17,109 nucleotides of DNA from Candidatus Woesearchaeota archaeon (GTDB taxonomy: Archaea; Nanobdellota; Nanobdellia; Woesearchaeales; GW2011-AR4). The position numbers and the translations under genes were made by a program. Location of the stretch: the NCBI GenBank assembly GCA_018303645.1, contig JAGVXR010000016.1, positions 1 through 17,109 on the forward strand, read 5' to 3'. A model generated the notes under the pieces. The model was not told where the DNA came from. It did not search any database and worked only from the letters and a program-made list of their open reading frames with translations. Positions 1 to 7,111 of this stretch are shown here, in pieces (the first letter of the stretch is position 1; each line of letters opens with the position of its first letter).

Positions 1-1361
1 CAAACATTTCTATTGTCTTTTGTGCTATTTATCCATAATCGTCTGCTGAAATTTGAAATACCGACATAATAAGGTTCTTCTAGATTATAAAACCACCAAT
101 ACCATGTACTGCCTGACAAGAAACATGTCTGTGGGCTTGGTAAAGTTTGCAATCCGCTATAAGTCTGGCTTTCTGCCCTCGAGCACCAGGCCATTGAGCC
201 GCTCACATCGCTTACCAAAACAGCGTCTGCTGTTCCAAGCGTAGTTGCGTTTGTTATTCCCAGCCTTAACGGAACTGTTTTCTGGTTAAACAAGCTGTAA
301 TCAAGAAGCGCTGCCAACGTTGAATTGGTTATTGTGGCATTTTTTGTGCCGTTGTTTTCATAAACTGTTATATTGCCTAGGCGAAGGAACATATTGTACG
401 GGCTGGAGTAATTCAGGAAAACAAGCATATTTGTCAATGTGCCGGGTACATAAACTGACGAATAAAGATTAACAGCTCCGTTAATTCCCGGAAACCTGTA
501 CTTTTCATAGCCAGGAACATCAGTGCCGTTATAAGAAGAAGTAATATAAGTCACTCTAAGAAAGCCACCTGCAATGTAAGCATTGCCGGATGTAAAGCTT
601 ATGTTGATTATGTTCTCTCCAACCTTGAAATTTGCAAGATAAGTGTTGCTTAAATTCCACTTGTCAGCAAGCATATTTCCCCCTCCAGAAGAGCCTTTTG
701 CATAGCTTCCGGAATAAAAGCCGTTAATATACAGATCAAAATTTCCGCCTGCATCAACCTCAAGATAGGAGCCGTTAAACTTAACGACATCATTGGGCAA
801 AATTAATTTCTTTGTCAAGTTGCCATCGCCTTCATAGCCTCCAAAATAAGCATAGGAATTTGTCCTTTTGCTTTTAATGCCGGAAAGCAAAACCCTTGCT
901 GTAAACCCTTCTGTCGGCTTTGCCTTTGCTATGCCGCTTATTATCTTTCTGGACGATACAAGAGCCCTTTTCACAGGAACATTCCTTGAATAAATAACCT
1001 CGCCGTTAACCAGCACGCTGACACCATAAGCGCTTGGAATTATGTCTTCAGTAAGGTTTCTTGTGAAGTTAGAGGAAAGATTAAGCTTGTCTTCTGCCCA
1101 GAAGTCTCCAATCTGCTCGAGAATTGTATTGTTGGTGTTTTCAATGTCGCCTGAAATAATAAGGCTCTTCACATAATTATTGTTGACTTCCCCCACAGTC
1201 ATTGTGGAGAAAATCCTCACTAAATCCTGCGAGGCATAATTCACATTAACAGTTTGCTGCTGAGTAGAATAAAAATTAGAAACGAGCAGTATGGCCACTA
1301 TGACGATTCCCGAGGCAAGCAGGCTGTCCAAAGTGAAAAATACCGCTCTCTTTATTGCCAC
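1..1361 (-). CDS. Membrane-anchored von Willebrand factor A protein, 3' end outside window
   Basis: The frame is open from a GTG at 1361 to the left edge, giving 453 visible residues with no stop. A Shine-Dalgarno GGTGG at 1373-1369 lies 7 nt before the GTG and supports this start. The gene overlaps the preceding one by 10 nt. Residues 1-30 form a short basic end plus one hydrophobic helix (FFTLDSLLASGIVIVAILLV), a pilin-like N-terminus seen in archaeal surface proteins. Residues 30-380 are rich in Asn-x-Ser/Thr sequons and look extracellular. At about residue 385 (positions 192-209) the sequence DVSGSM fits the metal-ion-dependent adhesion site DxSxS of VWA domains, followed by a segment containing two cysteines. 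The rest of the VWA fold lies outside the window. As the last visible gene of the pilin operon, it could be a filament-tip adhesin or a surface binding protein. The VWA call is strong; the ligand is unknown. Confidence 0.85.
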   Translation of the reverse strand, partial: MAIKRAVFFTLDSLLASGIVIVAILLVSNFYSTQQQTVNVNYASQDLVRIFSTMTVGEVNNNYVKSLIISGDIENTNNTILEQIGDFWAEDKLNLSSNFTRNLTEDIIPSAYGVSVLVNGEVIYSRNVPVKRALVSSRKIISGIAKAKPTEGFTARVLLSGIKSKRTNSYAYFGGYEGDGNLTKKLILPNDVVKFNGSYLEVDAGGNFDLYINGFYSGSYAKGSSGGGNMLADKWNLSNTYLANFKVGENIINISFTSGNAYIAGGFLRVTYITSSYNGTDVPGYEKYRFPGINGAVNLYSSVYVPGTLTNMLVFLNYSSPYNMFLRLGNITVYENNGTKNATITNSTLAALLDYSLFNQKTVPLRLGITNATTLGTADAVLVSDVSGSMAWCSRAESQTYSGLQTLPSPQTCFLSGSTWYWWFYNLEEPYYVGISNFSRRLWINSTKDNRNV

Positions 1362-2551
1362 AAGTAAACCACCATCTTTACGGGCTTTGAATTATAGATT
1401 AAATAGCGCTCGGTCTTCACAAGTTTCTGCCTTGCTGCATTTGTGGCATTGATCGGCGTGCAGGTGCCTGAGATAAGCGATTTTGCAGCGTCCTCAACAA
1501 TCTTGACAAAATCCCCGCTGAAAAATGTGACCTTAAAGTCGCTAAAAAAATAAACTGTGCCGTTGCCGTAGCCCCACCTAGCAATAGCCTTCTCGTCAGT
1601 TTTATTAAATGTAGATATTATTTTAAAATCAGTTGTTGGCGGTGTTGCGGATGTGGAATTTTCAACACGATAACACTGGTCAAAAACCAGGCTCTGCCCA
1701 ACTGTTAATGACAAGTATTGGTCTGTGCTGTTTACAATCGCAGGGCATTCGCTTGGGGACTCTCCGGATTTTTTAATGAAGTCAACTCCAACTAGCTCCC
1801 TGTCCTGAGCATCAACTAATTGGCCGCTAATCATAAAATAACTTAAGCTTCCATTTGAAGCATAACTTTCGATAGCGTCTTTGTAGTCATTATATACAGG
1901 TGGTGAAATCTTTGGATGCTCCATCACAAGCAGCCGGTATTTGCTGAGATTGCTCATCAAGTTATCCATATCATTTTTGTAGATGTCAGCTGCAAAGGTT
2001 TCATTCATGAAATCCTTTAAAAATTTGTCATCTTCATCTTGATAATAATAAGCGCTTCTGACATTGTATTTTGTGCCAACTATCGGATTGCCTATGCCGC
2101 ACACCCCATTAACATTAAGCACTTCGCCTTTGTCATTGGTGAAAAACACAAAATACTCGTAGATTGTCCCAAATATCCTTTTTGAGGCGTTATAATTCAT
2201 CAGCTTGAAATTGCTGACTTTTGTTGAGTTAATCCTGTGCTCTTCCGCTATTCCCATCCTTATCACCGTTTCATTATTCCAGTTATTTGGGTAGCCAGGC
2301 AAAGCAAGCGATGAAGAAATTGACTTAGCATCTGTAATCAGCGCATCAAGCTCGCCCTTTTCCTGCTTCTGGAAATTGTTTGCGTAGCCGAAATAAACTG
2401 CCAAAGTGAACGTAAAAAGCAATAATGCTATTGCAAAGTCCATGTACCAAGCCTGGCCTGAACGCGAGCTGTGACATGCGAAAGTTCGCTTTCGCTCGCT
2501 TATGCCACTGCGTTCTCGCAAGCATCTTGCTTTAGTTGATATAGATAACAC
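1352..2551 (-). CDS. Pilin-like surface protein with an extended, palindrome-derived leader
   Basis: The frame encodes 399 residues from a GTG at 2551, overlapping the upstream gene by 20 nt. No well-spaced Shine-Dalgarno is visible, so translational coupling is likely; a TTG at 2521 is an alternative start. A type IV pilin-like core, SGQAWYMDFAIALLLFTFTL, lies at residues 31-50, with the expected prepilin peptidase cut after Gly32 and before Gln33. The roughly 320 residues beyond it are an extracellular domain with several sequons and scattered cysteines that I cannot assign to a family. The leader is unusual: residues 8-31 are encoded by a palindromic block with five CGN arginine codons (annotated separately), and it is far longer than the 3-4 residues before the Gln in the two neighbouring pilin-like genes. 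Position in the operon suggests a large or minor subunit of a surface filament. Confidence 0.8.
   Translation of the reverse strand: MLSISTKARCLRERSGISERKRTFACHSSRSGQAWYMDFAIALLLFTFTLAVYFGYANNFQKQEKGELDALITDAKSISSSLALPGYPNNWNNETVIRMGIAEEHRINSTKVSNFKLMNYNASKRIFGTIYEYFVFFTNDKGEVLNVNGVCGIGNPIVGTKYNVRSAYYYQDEDDKFLKDFMNETFAADIYKNDMDNLMSNLSKYRLLVMEHPKISPPVYNDYKDAIESYASNGSLSYFMISGQLVDAQDRELVGVDFIKKSGESPSECPAIVNSTDQYLSLTVGQSLVFDQCYRVENSTSATPPTTDFKIISTFNKTDEKAIARWGYGNGTVYFFSDFKVTFFSGDFVKIVEDAAKSLISGTCTPINATNAARQKLVKTERYLIYNSKPVKMVVYLWQ
2460..2530. repeat. Palindromic element embedded in frame in a pilin leader
   Basis: GAACGC (2460-2465) pairs with GCGTTC (2510-2515). Inside, GCGAAAG (2478-2484) pairs with CTTTCGC (2489-2495) around a TTCG loop, and GTGACAT (2471-2477) can pair with ATGCCAC (2502-2508) apart from one mismatch. 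A second hairpin, GCAAG-CAT-CTTGC, follows at 2518-2530. The block is richer in G+C than its surroundings and uses CGA, CGC and CGT arginine codons, while neighbouring genes use mainly AGG and AGA. It contributes residues 8-31 of the gene containing it. It resembles in-frame palindromic elements such as those known in Rickettsia, but no second copy occurs in this window, so its mobility is unproven. Confidence 0.7.
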
Positions 2552-2912
2552 CCCCTGTTTTGTTAATCACGTTAGCGCCTTTTGTCATATTGCCTATCGC
2601 CTTTGGTATCGGCATAATGGAGAACGCATTCTTTGACTTGACATTTACAGTATAATTCTGCACTGTCAAAAAATAATCAATGTTGTCAAGCTTGTCAGGA
2701 ATTTGAAACACCCTCACATAGCCGTCTTCTACATTAGCAGCCACAAGCACTTCTTTTTGGAGCTTTAATGCAAGGTCCCTGACTGATTCCTCTTCCTTTT
2801 GCTTCCTGAAGTCATTCAGCTGGTCAAGGGAAGCGATTTCAAAGGCTATGGCTATCAGGAAAGCTATTCCTAAAAGTATGTAAAATTCAGCAGTTATTTG
2901 AGCCTTAGCCAT
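2532..2912 (-). CDS. Small pilin-like protein (126 aa)
   Basis: The protein begins MAKAQITAEF followed by a hydrophobic helix (YILLGIAFLIAIAFEIA). This fits the archaeal class III signal peptide: a short basic leader, a cut before Gln5, and an acidic residue (Glu9) at mature position +5. Prepilin peptidase would remove the first four residues and leave the helix as the filament core. Residues 30-50 are charged and probably helical; the C-terminal half is a small domain with two sequons. It follows the preceding pilin-like gene after 14 nt and overlaps the next one by 20 nt, so the genes are cotranscribed. Only a weak purine-rich stretch (GAGAG) precedes the ATG. The pilin-like assignment is strong; which filament it belongs to cannot be told from the sequence. 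Confidence 0.85.
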   Translation of the reverse strand: MAKAQITAEFYILLGIAFLIAIAFEIASLDQLNDFRKQKEEESVRDLALKLQKEVLVAANVEDGYVRVFQIPDKLDNIDYFLTVQNYTVNVKSKNAFSIMPIPKAIGNMTKGANVINKTGGVIYIN

Positions 2913-2926
2913 AACACTCTCTTTTT

Positions 2927-3331
2927 TTAGTTTGAAGTTACTTTAACATAGCCCTCTTCCGCTTTTATTGTTATAATGTGAATGCCCTGCGATGTCGGCA
3001 AATTGCCGCTTATGTTGACAGCGGAAACCTGCACTATCTCGGCTATTCCATGTATTGTTGACAGGTTGAAGATAACCTCGTAGTTCTCCATCTTGGCAGC
3101 TTTTATCTTGTCAGGAAAATTAAGCTTTAGCGTTGTTTGCGACGGCTTGCCAAGGTAGTAAACAGACTCTGAAGCGTCAACTATTTTTCTTGCAATCTGC
3201 AGCGCCTGGCTTGTCGCAACTGTATCGCCTGACTCTGAAGAGTACGTGTAATAAATCAGCAGTAATGGCACTGTCATCAGGGCGGCAAAGCCCATTACAA
3301 ACATGTACTCTACGCTGACCTGTGCCCTCAT
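2927..3331 (-). CDS. Class III signal peptide pilin-like protein (134 aa)
   Basis: The N-terminus MRAQVSVEYM is a textbook archaeal class III signal peptide: basic residue, cleavage before Gln4, Ser at +3 and Glu at +5, then a hydrophobic helix (FVMGFAALMTVPLLLIYYTY). The mature domain after residue 30 has predicted beta-rich segments and ends ITIKAEEGYVKVTSN. The ATG overlaps the TGA of the upstream membrane-protein gene as ATGA (3331-3328), typical of translational coupling. It is the first of three successive pilin-like genes and has the most canonical signal of the three, so it is a candidate major subunit (inference). Confidence 0.88.
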   Translation of the reverse strand: MRAQVSVEYMFVMGFAALMTVPLLLIYYTYSSESGDTVATSQALQIARKIVDASESVYYLGKPSQTTLKLNFPDKIKAAKMENYEVIFNLSTIHGIAEIVQVSAVNISGNLPTSQGIHIITIKAEEGYVKVTSN

Positions 3332-3705
3332 TTTTTTGCCTTTTTCGGAGCTTTGGCCCTTTGCTTCAGTATCCCTTTTATTTTTTTGCCGTCTTCCTTG
3401 AAGCCAAATTCCTCGCTTATCTTCAGCACCCTGAAAGAAGCGACAATGAACGCAACGTAGGCAAAAACTATGAAAATATACTCTGGATAGGTTCCGAGCC
3501 CCTCAATGCCTATGTCCACTCCAACAATGCTCCTTGCAGTCTGCCAAACAGAGAAAATAACAATAAAAGCCAGGCAAATTGCAAAATTGTCCATGTACTT
3601 CCTTATCGAGCCCTCGCTCAGCCTGTTTCTTGCCCTTGAAATAAGCATAAGCGAGGCAATGCCGAATATTACGGTTGTCACGCTGACAACGACTAAATGC
3701 ACCAT
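3328..3705 (-). CDS. Small integral membrane protein with lysine-rich tail
   Basis: The protein has 125 residues with three likely membrane helices at about 1-23, 41-59 and 74-93. A cytoplasmic C-terminal tail (residues 97-125) is very rich in lysine and ends APKKAKK. A strong Shine-Dalgarno, GGAGGTGA at about 3719-3712, lies before the ATG and is embedded in the last codons of the upstream KaiC-like gene; only 2 nt separate the two reading frames. Its stop overlaps the start of the next pilin-like gene. I do not recognise a named family. The position between a KaiC-fold protein and pilin-like subunits suggests a membrane partner that docks the cytoplasmic KaiC-fold protein or assembles the filament, but no motif proves this. 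Confidence 0.8.
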   Translation of the reverse strand: MVHLVVVSVTTVIFGIASLMLISRARNRLSEGSIRKYMDNFAICLAFIVIFSVWQTARSIVGVDIGIEGLGTYPEYIFIVFAYVAFIVASFRVLKISEEFGFKEDGKKIKGILKQRAKAPKKAKK

Positions 3706-3707
3706 TC

Positions 3708-4265
3708 CTATTCACCTCCCAAGTCTATCCTGAAATCCGAAAACTGGGTCAGCTCGTCCATTAATGCCTGCTCAGTTTCCCTTCCAAGAGTTATAATAAT
3801 CCCTTTTATCTTCCATTCTCTCATCTTTCCGGCTAAAAAATGAATAAATCTTGCCACAGTGGCAGGCTTGTTGAAAATGGACAATGTGTTCAATGAGTCC
3901 AGGATAAGAAATTTGTCGCCTTGCAAAGACTTGATTGCCTGGTCCATTGCCACGCTCATGTCGCTCAGCTTTTCAGGGCTTCCTATGTACAGGCAGTTCT
4001 CCACCTTTCCGACATCCGCCCTGGAAGTGGCATCAATGAAAATGATAAGCCTTGTGTCTATGCTGTTGCTTGCTAAAGTCCTTTGCATAATCTCATATGG
4101 CTTGTTTAATGTTACATAAACCCCTGGGGTGTTCTGCTCATTAACGAGAAACTTGACAATGTCAACTGCAGTCTTCTGGTAGTTTTTTGCGCCAACCGTC
4201 ACGAGAATTATATAGTCCTTTAAGGTTTTAACCTCTTTTTTGAAGCTCTCCTTTAACTCAAGCAT
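3708..4265 (-). CDS. KaiC/RecA-fold protein with degenerate Walker A
   Basis: The protein has 185 residues from ATG 4265, which follows a GGTGG ribosome site (4272-4268). The frame could extend to GTG 4274, but that would include the ribosome site, so the ATG is preferred. The order of motifs resembles KaiC/GvpD/RadA-type ATPases: strand IILVTV, then GAKNYQKT (residues 25-32) where GAPGTGKT would be expected, and a Walker B-like strand FLILDSL with Asp123. The invariant glycine before Lys-Thr is replaced by Gln, so nucleotide binding is probably weak or lost. It is the first gene of the pilin operon and diverges from an intact KaiC-like gene at 4440. A regulatory pseudo-ATPase, perhaps dimerising with that paralogue, is a reasonable inference. 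Confidence 0.75.
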   Translation of the reverse strand: MLELKESFKKEVKTLKDYIILVTVGAKNYQKTAVDIVKFLVNEQNTPGVYVTLNKPYEIMQRTLASNSIDTRLIIFIDATSRADVGKVENCLYIGSPEKLSDMSVAMDQAIKSLQGDKFLILDSLNTLSIFNKPATVARFIHFLAGKMREWKIKGIIITLGRETEQALMDELTQFSDFRIDLGGE

Positions 4266-4439
4266 TTCCACCACTTTTTTACTTCAAAAGCTATTGCCAT
4301 GAATATAAACTTTTCTAATTATTCGCAGCTTTAAAATTTATTGAAAATAAATAAAAAATAAACGATAAAATCAGCCAAAACATAAATCTTTTATATTAGT
4401 ATTGATAAAAATAATAAAAAGGCAATAAAAAGAGGCATT
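4266..4439. promoter_or_regulatory. Divergent promoter region between the two KaiC-like genes
   Basis: This A+T-rich 174-nt gap serves both directions. For the minus-strand pilin operon, TTTATATT (4309-4302) lies about 40 bp before the ATG at 4265, with GGTGG at 4272-4268. For the plus-strand gene, TTTATATT (4390-4397) lies about 45 bp before the ATG at 4440, with GAGG at 4432-4435. Both boxes match the archaeal TATA element. No clear palindromic operator is visible between them. Confidence 0.65.
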
Positions 4440-5180
4440 ATGGAAGTTGAGCGCATAAAGACAGGCATACAGGGCTTGGACCAGGTATTGAAAGGAGGCT
4501 TGCGCAGGAATTCTTCTATTTTGGTGACAGGCGCCCCTGGAACAGGCAAAACAATATTGGCTTTGCAGTTTATATACTACGGCGCAAAAGACCATAATGA
4601 AAACGGCATTTTCATATCAACAGAGGAAAGCCTTGATGTCCTGGACCAGAGCGCAAGAAATATGGGGATGGATCTGGCATCAATGGTAAAAAAAGGCAAA
4701 ATCTTTTTTATTCAAAAGCCGATAGCGACATTGAAAGGCGGCATTTCCTCGATTAGGGGGCTTACTGACGCAATAAAAAAGAATAATGTGAAGAGGGTTG
4801 CGCTTGACTCGCTGATATTCTTTGAGTATCTTTATCCGAGGTTTGACGGCAATAAGATGGAGTTCAGGAGGCAGGTGCTTATATTCATTCAGGAGATGAA
4901 AAAGGCAGGGGTCACATTTCTGGTTGTTTCCGAAAGGTCAGTAACAGACTTTGACAGGCTTACATATGACATGATGGATTTTGTTTTCGAGGGAATAATC
5001 CTTCTGTCAAGGATAAGGAAGGGCTCTTATTTTGAGAGAGTGCTTACTGTAGCAAAGATAAGGGGGCAGGACCACAGCTTGGATGTTTATCCTGTCACTA
5101 TAGGCACAGATGGATTGAAGGTTCTTGTTGACCAGACTCCATTCAGCCTTGTTGAGAAGGAAGAAAGCGGAACCAGATAG
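4440..5180 (+). CDS. KaiC-like RecA superfamily ATPase
   Basis: This is a 246-residue single-domain KaiC-family protein. Visible motifs are the opening KTGIQGLDQVLKGGL, an intact Walker A GAPGTGKT (31-38), the acidic pair in STEES (about 62-63) where KaiC-type enzymes carry catalytic glutamates, and Walker B VALDSL with Asp123. The C-terminal part (SRIRKGSYFERVLTVAKIRGQDHS) matches the usual KaiC/RAD55-like ending. The family binds ATP, usually forms hexamers and often works as a signalling or assembly factor; archaeal relatives include FlaH. The gene has its own TATA box and a GAGG ribosome site. It diverges from an operon headed by a P-loop-deficient relative and including three pilin-like proteins, so a role in regulating that surface system is likely but unproven. 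It is convergent with the hydrolase gene, 27 nt away. Confidence 0.9.
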   Translation: MEVERIKTGIQGLDQVLKGGLRRNSSILVTGAPGTGKTILALQFIYYGAKDHNENGIFISTEESLDVLDQSARNMGMDLASMVKKGKIFFIQKPIATLKGGISSIRGLTDAIKKNNVKRVALDSLIFFEYLYPRFDGNKMEFRRQVLIFIQEMKKAGVTFLVVSERSVTDFDRLTYDMMDFVFEGIILLSRIRKGSYFERVLTVAKIRGQDHSLDVYPVTIGTDGLKVLVDQTPFSLVEKEESGTR

Positions 5181-5207
5181 TAATTAGTAAAAATCAATAA
5201 AAATATC

Positions 5208-6473
5208 TTAAGTGCCATCTTCCCATGAGTTGAGATACTTGATTTGTTCTTCGTCCAATTGGTCTATTTCAACACCGTAAGCTTCCAGCTTAAGCTTTGC
5301 AATAGTGTTGTCTATTTCCTCTGGCAGTTGAATCACTTCTGGCTTCATTTTTCCCCTATTATTTGTCGCATATTCGCAGGCCAAAGCTTGTCCGCAGAAT
5401 GATGTATCCATTACTTCGCTAGGGTGTCCTTCAGCCAGAGACAAGTTAACCAAGCGCCCCTGGGCAAGACAAGTTATTTTATGCCCATTTTTTAATGTAA
5501 AATCTTCCACCAACGGCCTTACCTCTTTTACACTCTTAGCCATAGCCTTAAGCCCTTTATAATCAATTTCCACGTCAAAATGACCGGAATTGCATATAAT
5601 TACACCATCTTTCATTTGTTCTATGTGCCTAGTTTTTATAACATTTATGTCCCCAGTTACTGTTATAAAAATATCACCGCATACTGCTGCGTCGTCCATT
5701 TTCATGACTTGGTAGCCATCGTATAATGCCTGTAAAGCTCTAAATGGATCAACTTCTGTAACAATTACATTTGCACCCATTCCTTTTGCTCTCAATGAAA
5801 CCCCTTTGCCGCAAGAGCCATAGCCTGCCACAACAACATTTTTACCAGCTACCAAAACATTGGTGCCTCTTTTAATGCCATCCCAGGTCGATTCCCCAGT
5901 TCCCAAATAATTGTCCAATAAGTGCTTTGTCTTGTTGTCATTTACTGCAATCATAGGGTACTTGAGTGCATTGTCCCTTTCCATAGCTCTCAGCCTTATG
6001 ATGCCTGTTGTTGTTTCCTCGCAGCCTGCAATTATGTCTTTTATCAGATGCACATGCTTCTTGTGGATTTCGCTCACTAAGTCGCAGCCGTCGTCTATTG
6101 TGATATTTGGCCTGAAGGCAATCACATAATCTAGGTACCTGTAGTAATCCTCTTTTGTTTCGCCTTTGTATGCCCACACCCTGACATTTTCCTTTGCAAG
6201 CGCTGCAGCAACATCATCCTGGGTGCTTAAGGGATTGCATCCAGTTATTGCAACATCAGCGCCGCCTGCTATCAGCGCCCTTACAAGAACTCCCGTTTCT
6301 TTTGTGACATGCAATGCCATTCCTATGCGTATTCCTTTGAGCGGCTTTTCCCTTGCAAAGCGCTGCTTTACCTTCATCAGCGCCTGCATTCTTGACTCTG
6401 CAATCTCAAGGTTTAGAAAACCCTGCTCTGCAAGCTTAATGTCCTTAACCTCATAATCAGCGCCTTTGTCCAT
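5208..6473 (-). CDS. ahcY: Adenosylhomocysteinase (S-adenosyl-L-homocysteine hydrolase)
   Basis: The enzyme reversibly splits S-adenosylhomocysteine into adenosine and homocysteine, removing the inhibitory product of methyltransferases. At 421 residues it is the compact archaeal form, ending YLNSWEDGT without the bacterial/eukaryotic C-terminal extension. Key positions are present: His55 (LHVTKET), Cys79 (TGCNPLSTQDD), Asp128 (IDDGCDL), Glu153 (CEETTTG), Lys183 and Asp187 (NDNKTKHLLDN), and the NAD-binding loop GYGSCGKG (217-224). The start is supported by GGTGG at 6482-6478 and a TATA box at 6513-6506. The PfkB kinase at 7108-8007 could consume the adenosine released. The family assignment is near certain. 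Confidence 0.97.
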   Translation of the reverse strand: MDKGADYEVKDIKLAEQGFLNLEIAESRMQALMKVKQRFAREKPLKGIRIGMALHVTKETGVLVRALIAGGADVAITGCNPLSTQDDVAAALAKENVRVWAYKGETKEDYYRYLDYVIAFRPNITIDDGCDLVSEIHKKHVHLIKDIIAGCEETTTGIIRLRAMERDNALKYPMIAVNDNKTKHLLDNYLGTGESTWDGIKRGTNVLVAGKNVVVAGYGSCGKGVSLRAKGMGANVIVTEVDPFRALQALYDGYQVMKMDDAAVCGDIFITVTGDINVIKTRHIEQMKDGVIICNSGHFDVEIDYKGLKAMAKSVKEVRPLVEDFTLKNGHKITCLAQGRLVNLSLAEGHPSEVMDTSFCGQALACEYATNNRGKMKPEVIQLPEEIDNTIAKLKLEAYGVEIDQLDEEQIKYLNSWEDGT

Positions 6474-6477
6474 AAAA

Positions 6478-6513
6478 CCACCAGTTGGAAGGTAATCTAT
6501 GGATATTTATATA
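6478..6513 (-). promoter_or_regulatory. Promoter and ribosome site of the hydrolase gene
   Basis: On the minus strand TATATAAA (6513-6506) is an archaeal TATA box about 37 bp before the ATG at 6473. It predicts a leader of roughly 10-12 nt that contains GGTGG (6482-6478), 4 nt before the ATG. No riboswitch-like fold fits in such a short leader. Confidence 0.65.
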
Positions 6514-6578
6514 CTTTTTTCAATAAAAATAGTAAAATATCTACTTTTAACTTTAAAAATTGGACAAAATTAGAAAAA

Positions 6579-6586
6579 TTTAAATA
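6579..6586 (+). promoter_or_regulatory. TATA box of the Lrp-family regulator gene
   Basis: TTTAAATA, running into TATAAG, matches the archaeal TATA element. The expected transcription start, about 25 bp downstream near 6608-6612, falls at the left edge of the inverted repeat at 6611-6671. The mRNA would therefore start with that hairpin and have a leader of about 70 nt before the ATG at 6680. Confidence 0.55.
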
Positions 6587-6610
6587 TAAGCTGGAAATTT
6601 ATCATCAAGT

Positions 6611-6671
6611 TGAAGGCTCTCTGCTCTCTTGATAAAACCCCCTATCGTTTTCTTGCGGCAGAGAGCCTTTA
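6611..6671 (+). promoter_or_regulatory. 12-14 bp inverted repeat in the leader of the Lrp-family gene
   Basis: AAGGCTCTCTGC (6613-6624) and GCAGAGAGCCTT (6658-6669) are perfect inverse complements. One G-T and one A-T pair extend the stem outward to 6611/6671. Inside the loop, AAAAC (6634-6638) can pair with GTTTT (6647-6651). The structure ends 8 nt before the ATG at 6680. It could be an RNA hairpin at the 5' end of the mRNA or a DNA operator for autoregulation, which is common for Lrp proteins. Confidence 0.7.
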
Positions 6672-6679
6672 CAAGCCTT

Positions 6680-7111
6680 ATGGACCTAGACAGCAAAGAC
6701 CTGAAGATCATCGAAATCTTGAAGCATGACTCCAGATCTCCCATAAGGGAAATTGCCAGGCTTACCAGGATAAGGCCGAGCACAGTTCACCAAAGAATAC
6801 AAAAGCTTATAGCCGGCAAGGCGATTGAAAAATTCACAATAAAGCTCAATAACAGGGCAGTCGGCGAAAACTTCATTATTTTTATGCTTGTCAAGGGCAG
6901 CACTACTGAGTACATTGACGGCAAATTTCTTAATAACAAGCATGTAAAGGAAGTTTTTGGAATCACCGGCGAATACGATTTATTGATTAAGCTGAAATTT
7001 GAAAATGTCGAGGAATTCCACAATTTTGTGCTCAACTTTAGAAAAGACAAAAAAGACATCCAGTCAACACTGACTATGGTTGCAACTGCAAATCTGAAAG
7101 AGGAAATCTAG
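6680..7111 (+). CDS. Lrp/AsnC-family transcriptional regulator
   Basis: The protein has 143 residues from ATG 6680 (MDLDSKDLKIIEILKHD), the canonical Lrp opening. The frame continues upstream to an ATG at 6629, but those 17 extra residues would be encoded by the leader inverted repeat, so the internal start is preferred. Residues 1-50 form the winged helix-turn-helix (IREIARLTRIRPSTVHQRIQKL). Residues 65-143 form the RAM effector domain, with VFGITGEYDLLIKLKFENVEEF matching the usual dimerising and ligand-binding part. Lrp proteins bind DNA as dimers to octamers and often repress their own gene. It is divergent from the hydrolase gene and convergent with a PfkB kinase, both possible targets. 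No Shine-Dalgarno is visible. Confidence 0.9.
   Translation: MDLDSKDLKIIEILKHDSRSPIREIARLTRIRPSTVHQRIQKLIAGKAIEKFTIKLNNRAVGENFIIFMLVKGSTTEYIDGKFLNNKHVKEVFGITGEYDLLIKLKFENVEEFHNFVLNFRKDKKDIQSTLTMVATANLKEEI

Noticed and set aside
53..244. Short plus-strand frame near the left edge
   Set aside because: It is antisense to the VWA gene, whose frame is fully open here and contains the metal-site motif.
6474..6530. Possible SAH or SAM riboswitch before the hydrolase gene
   Set aside because: The TATA box at 6513-6506 leaves a leader of only about ten nucleotides, too short for an aptamer, and no known fold is visible.
6629..6679. Earlier start for the Lrp-family regulator
   Set aside because: The extra residues would be encoded by the leader inverted repeat and are not part of the Lrp family, which normally begins at the chosen Met.
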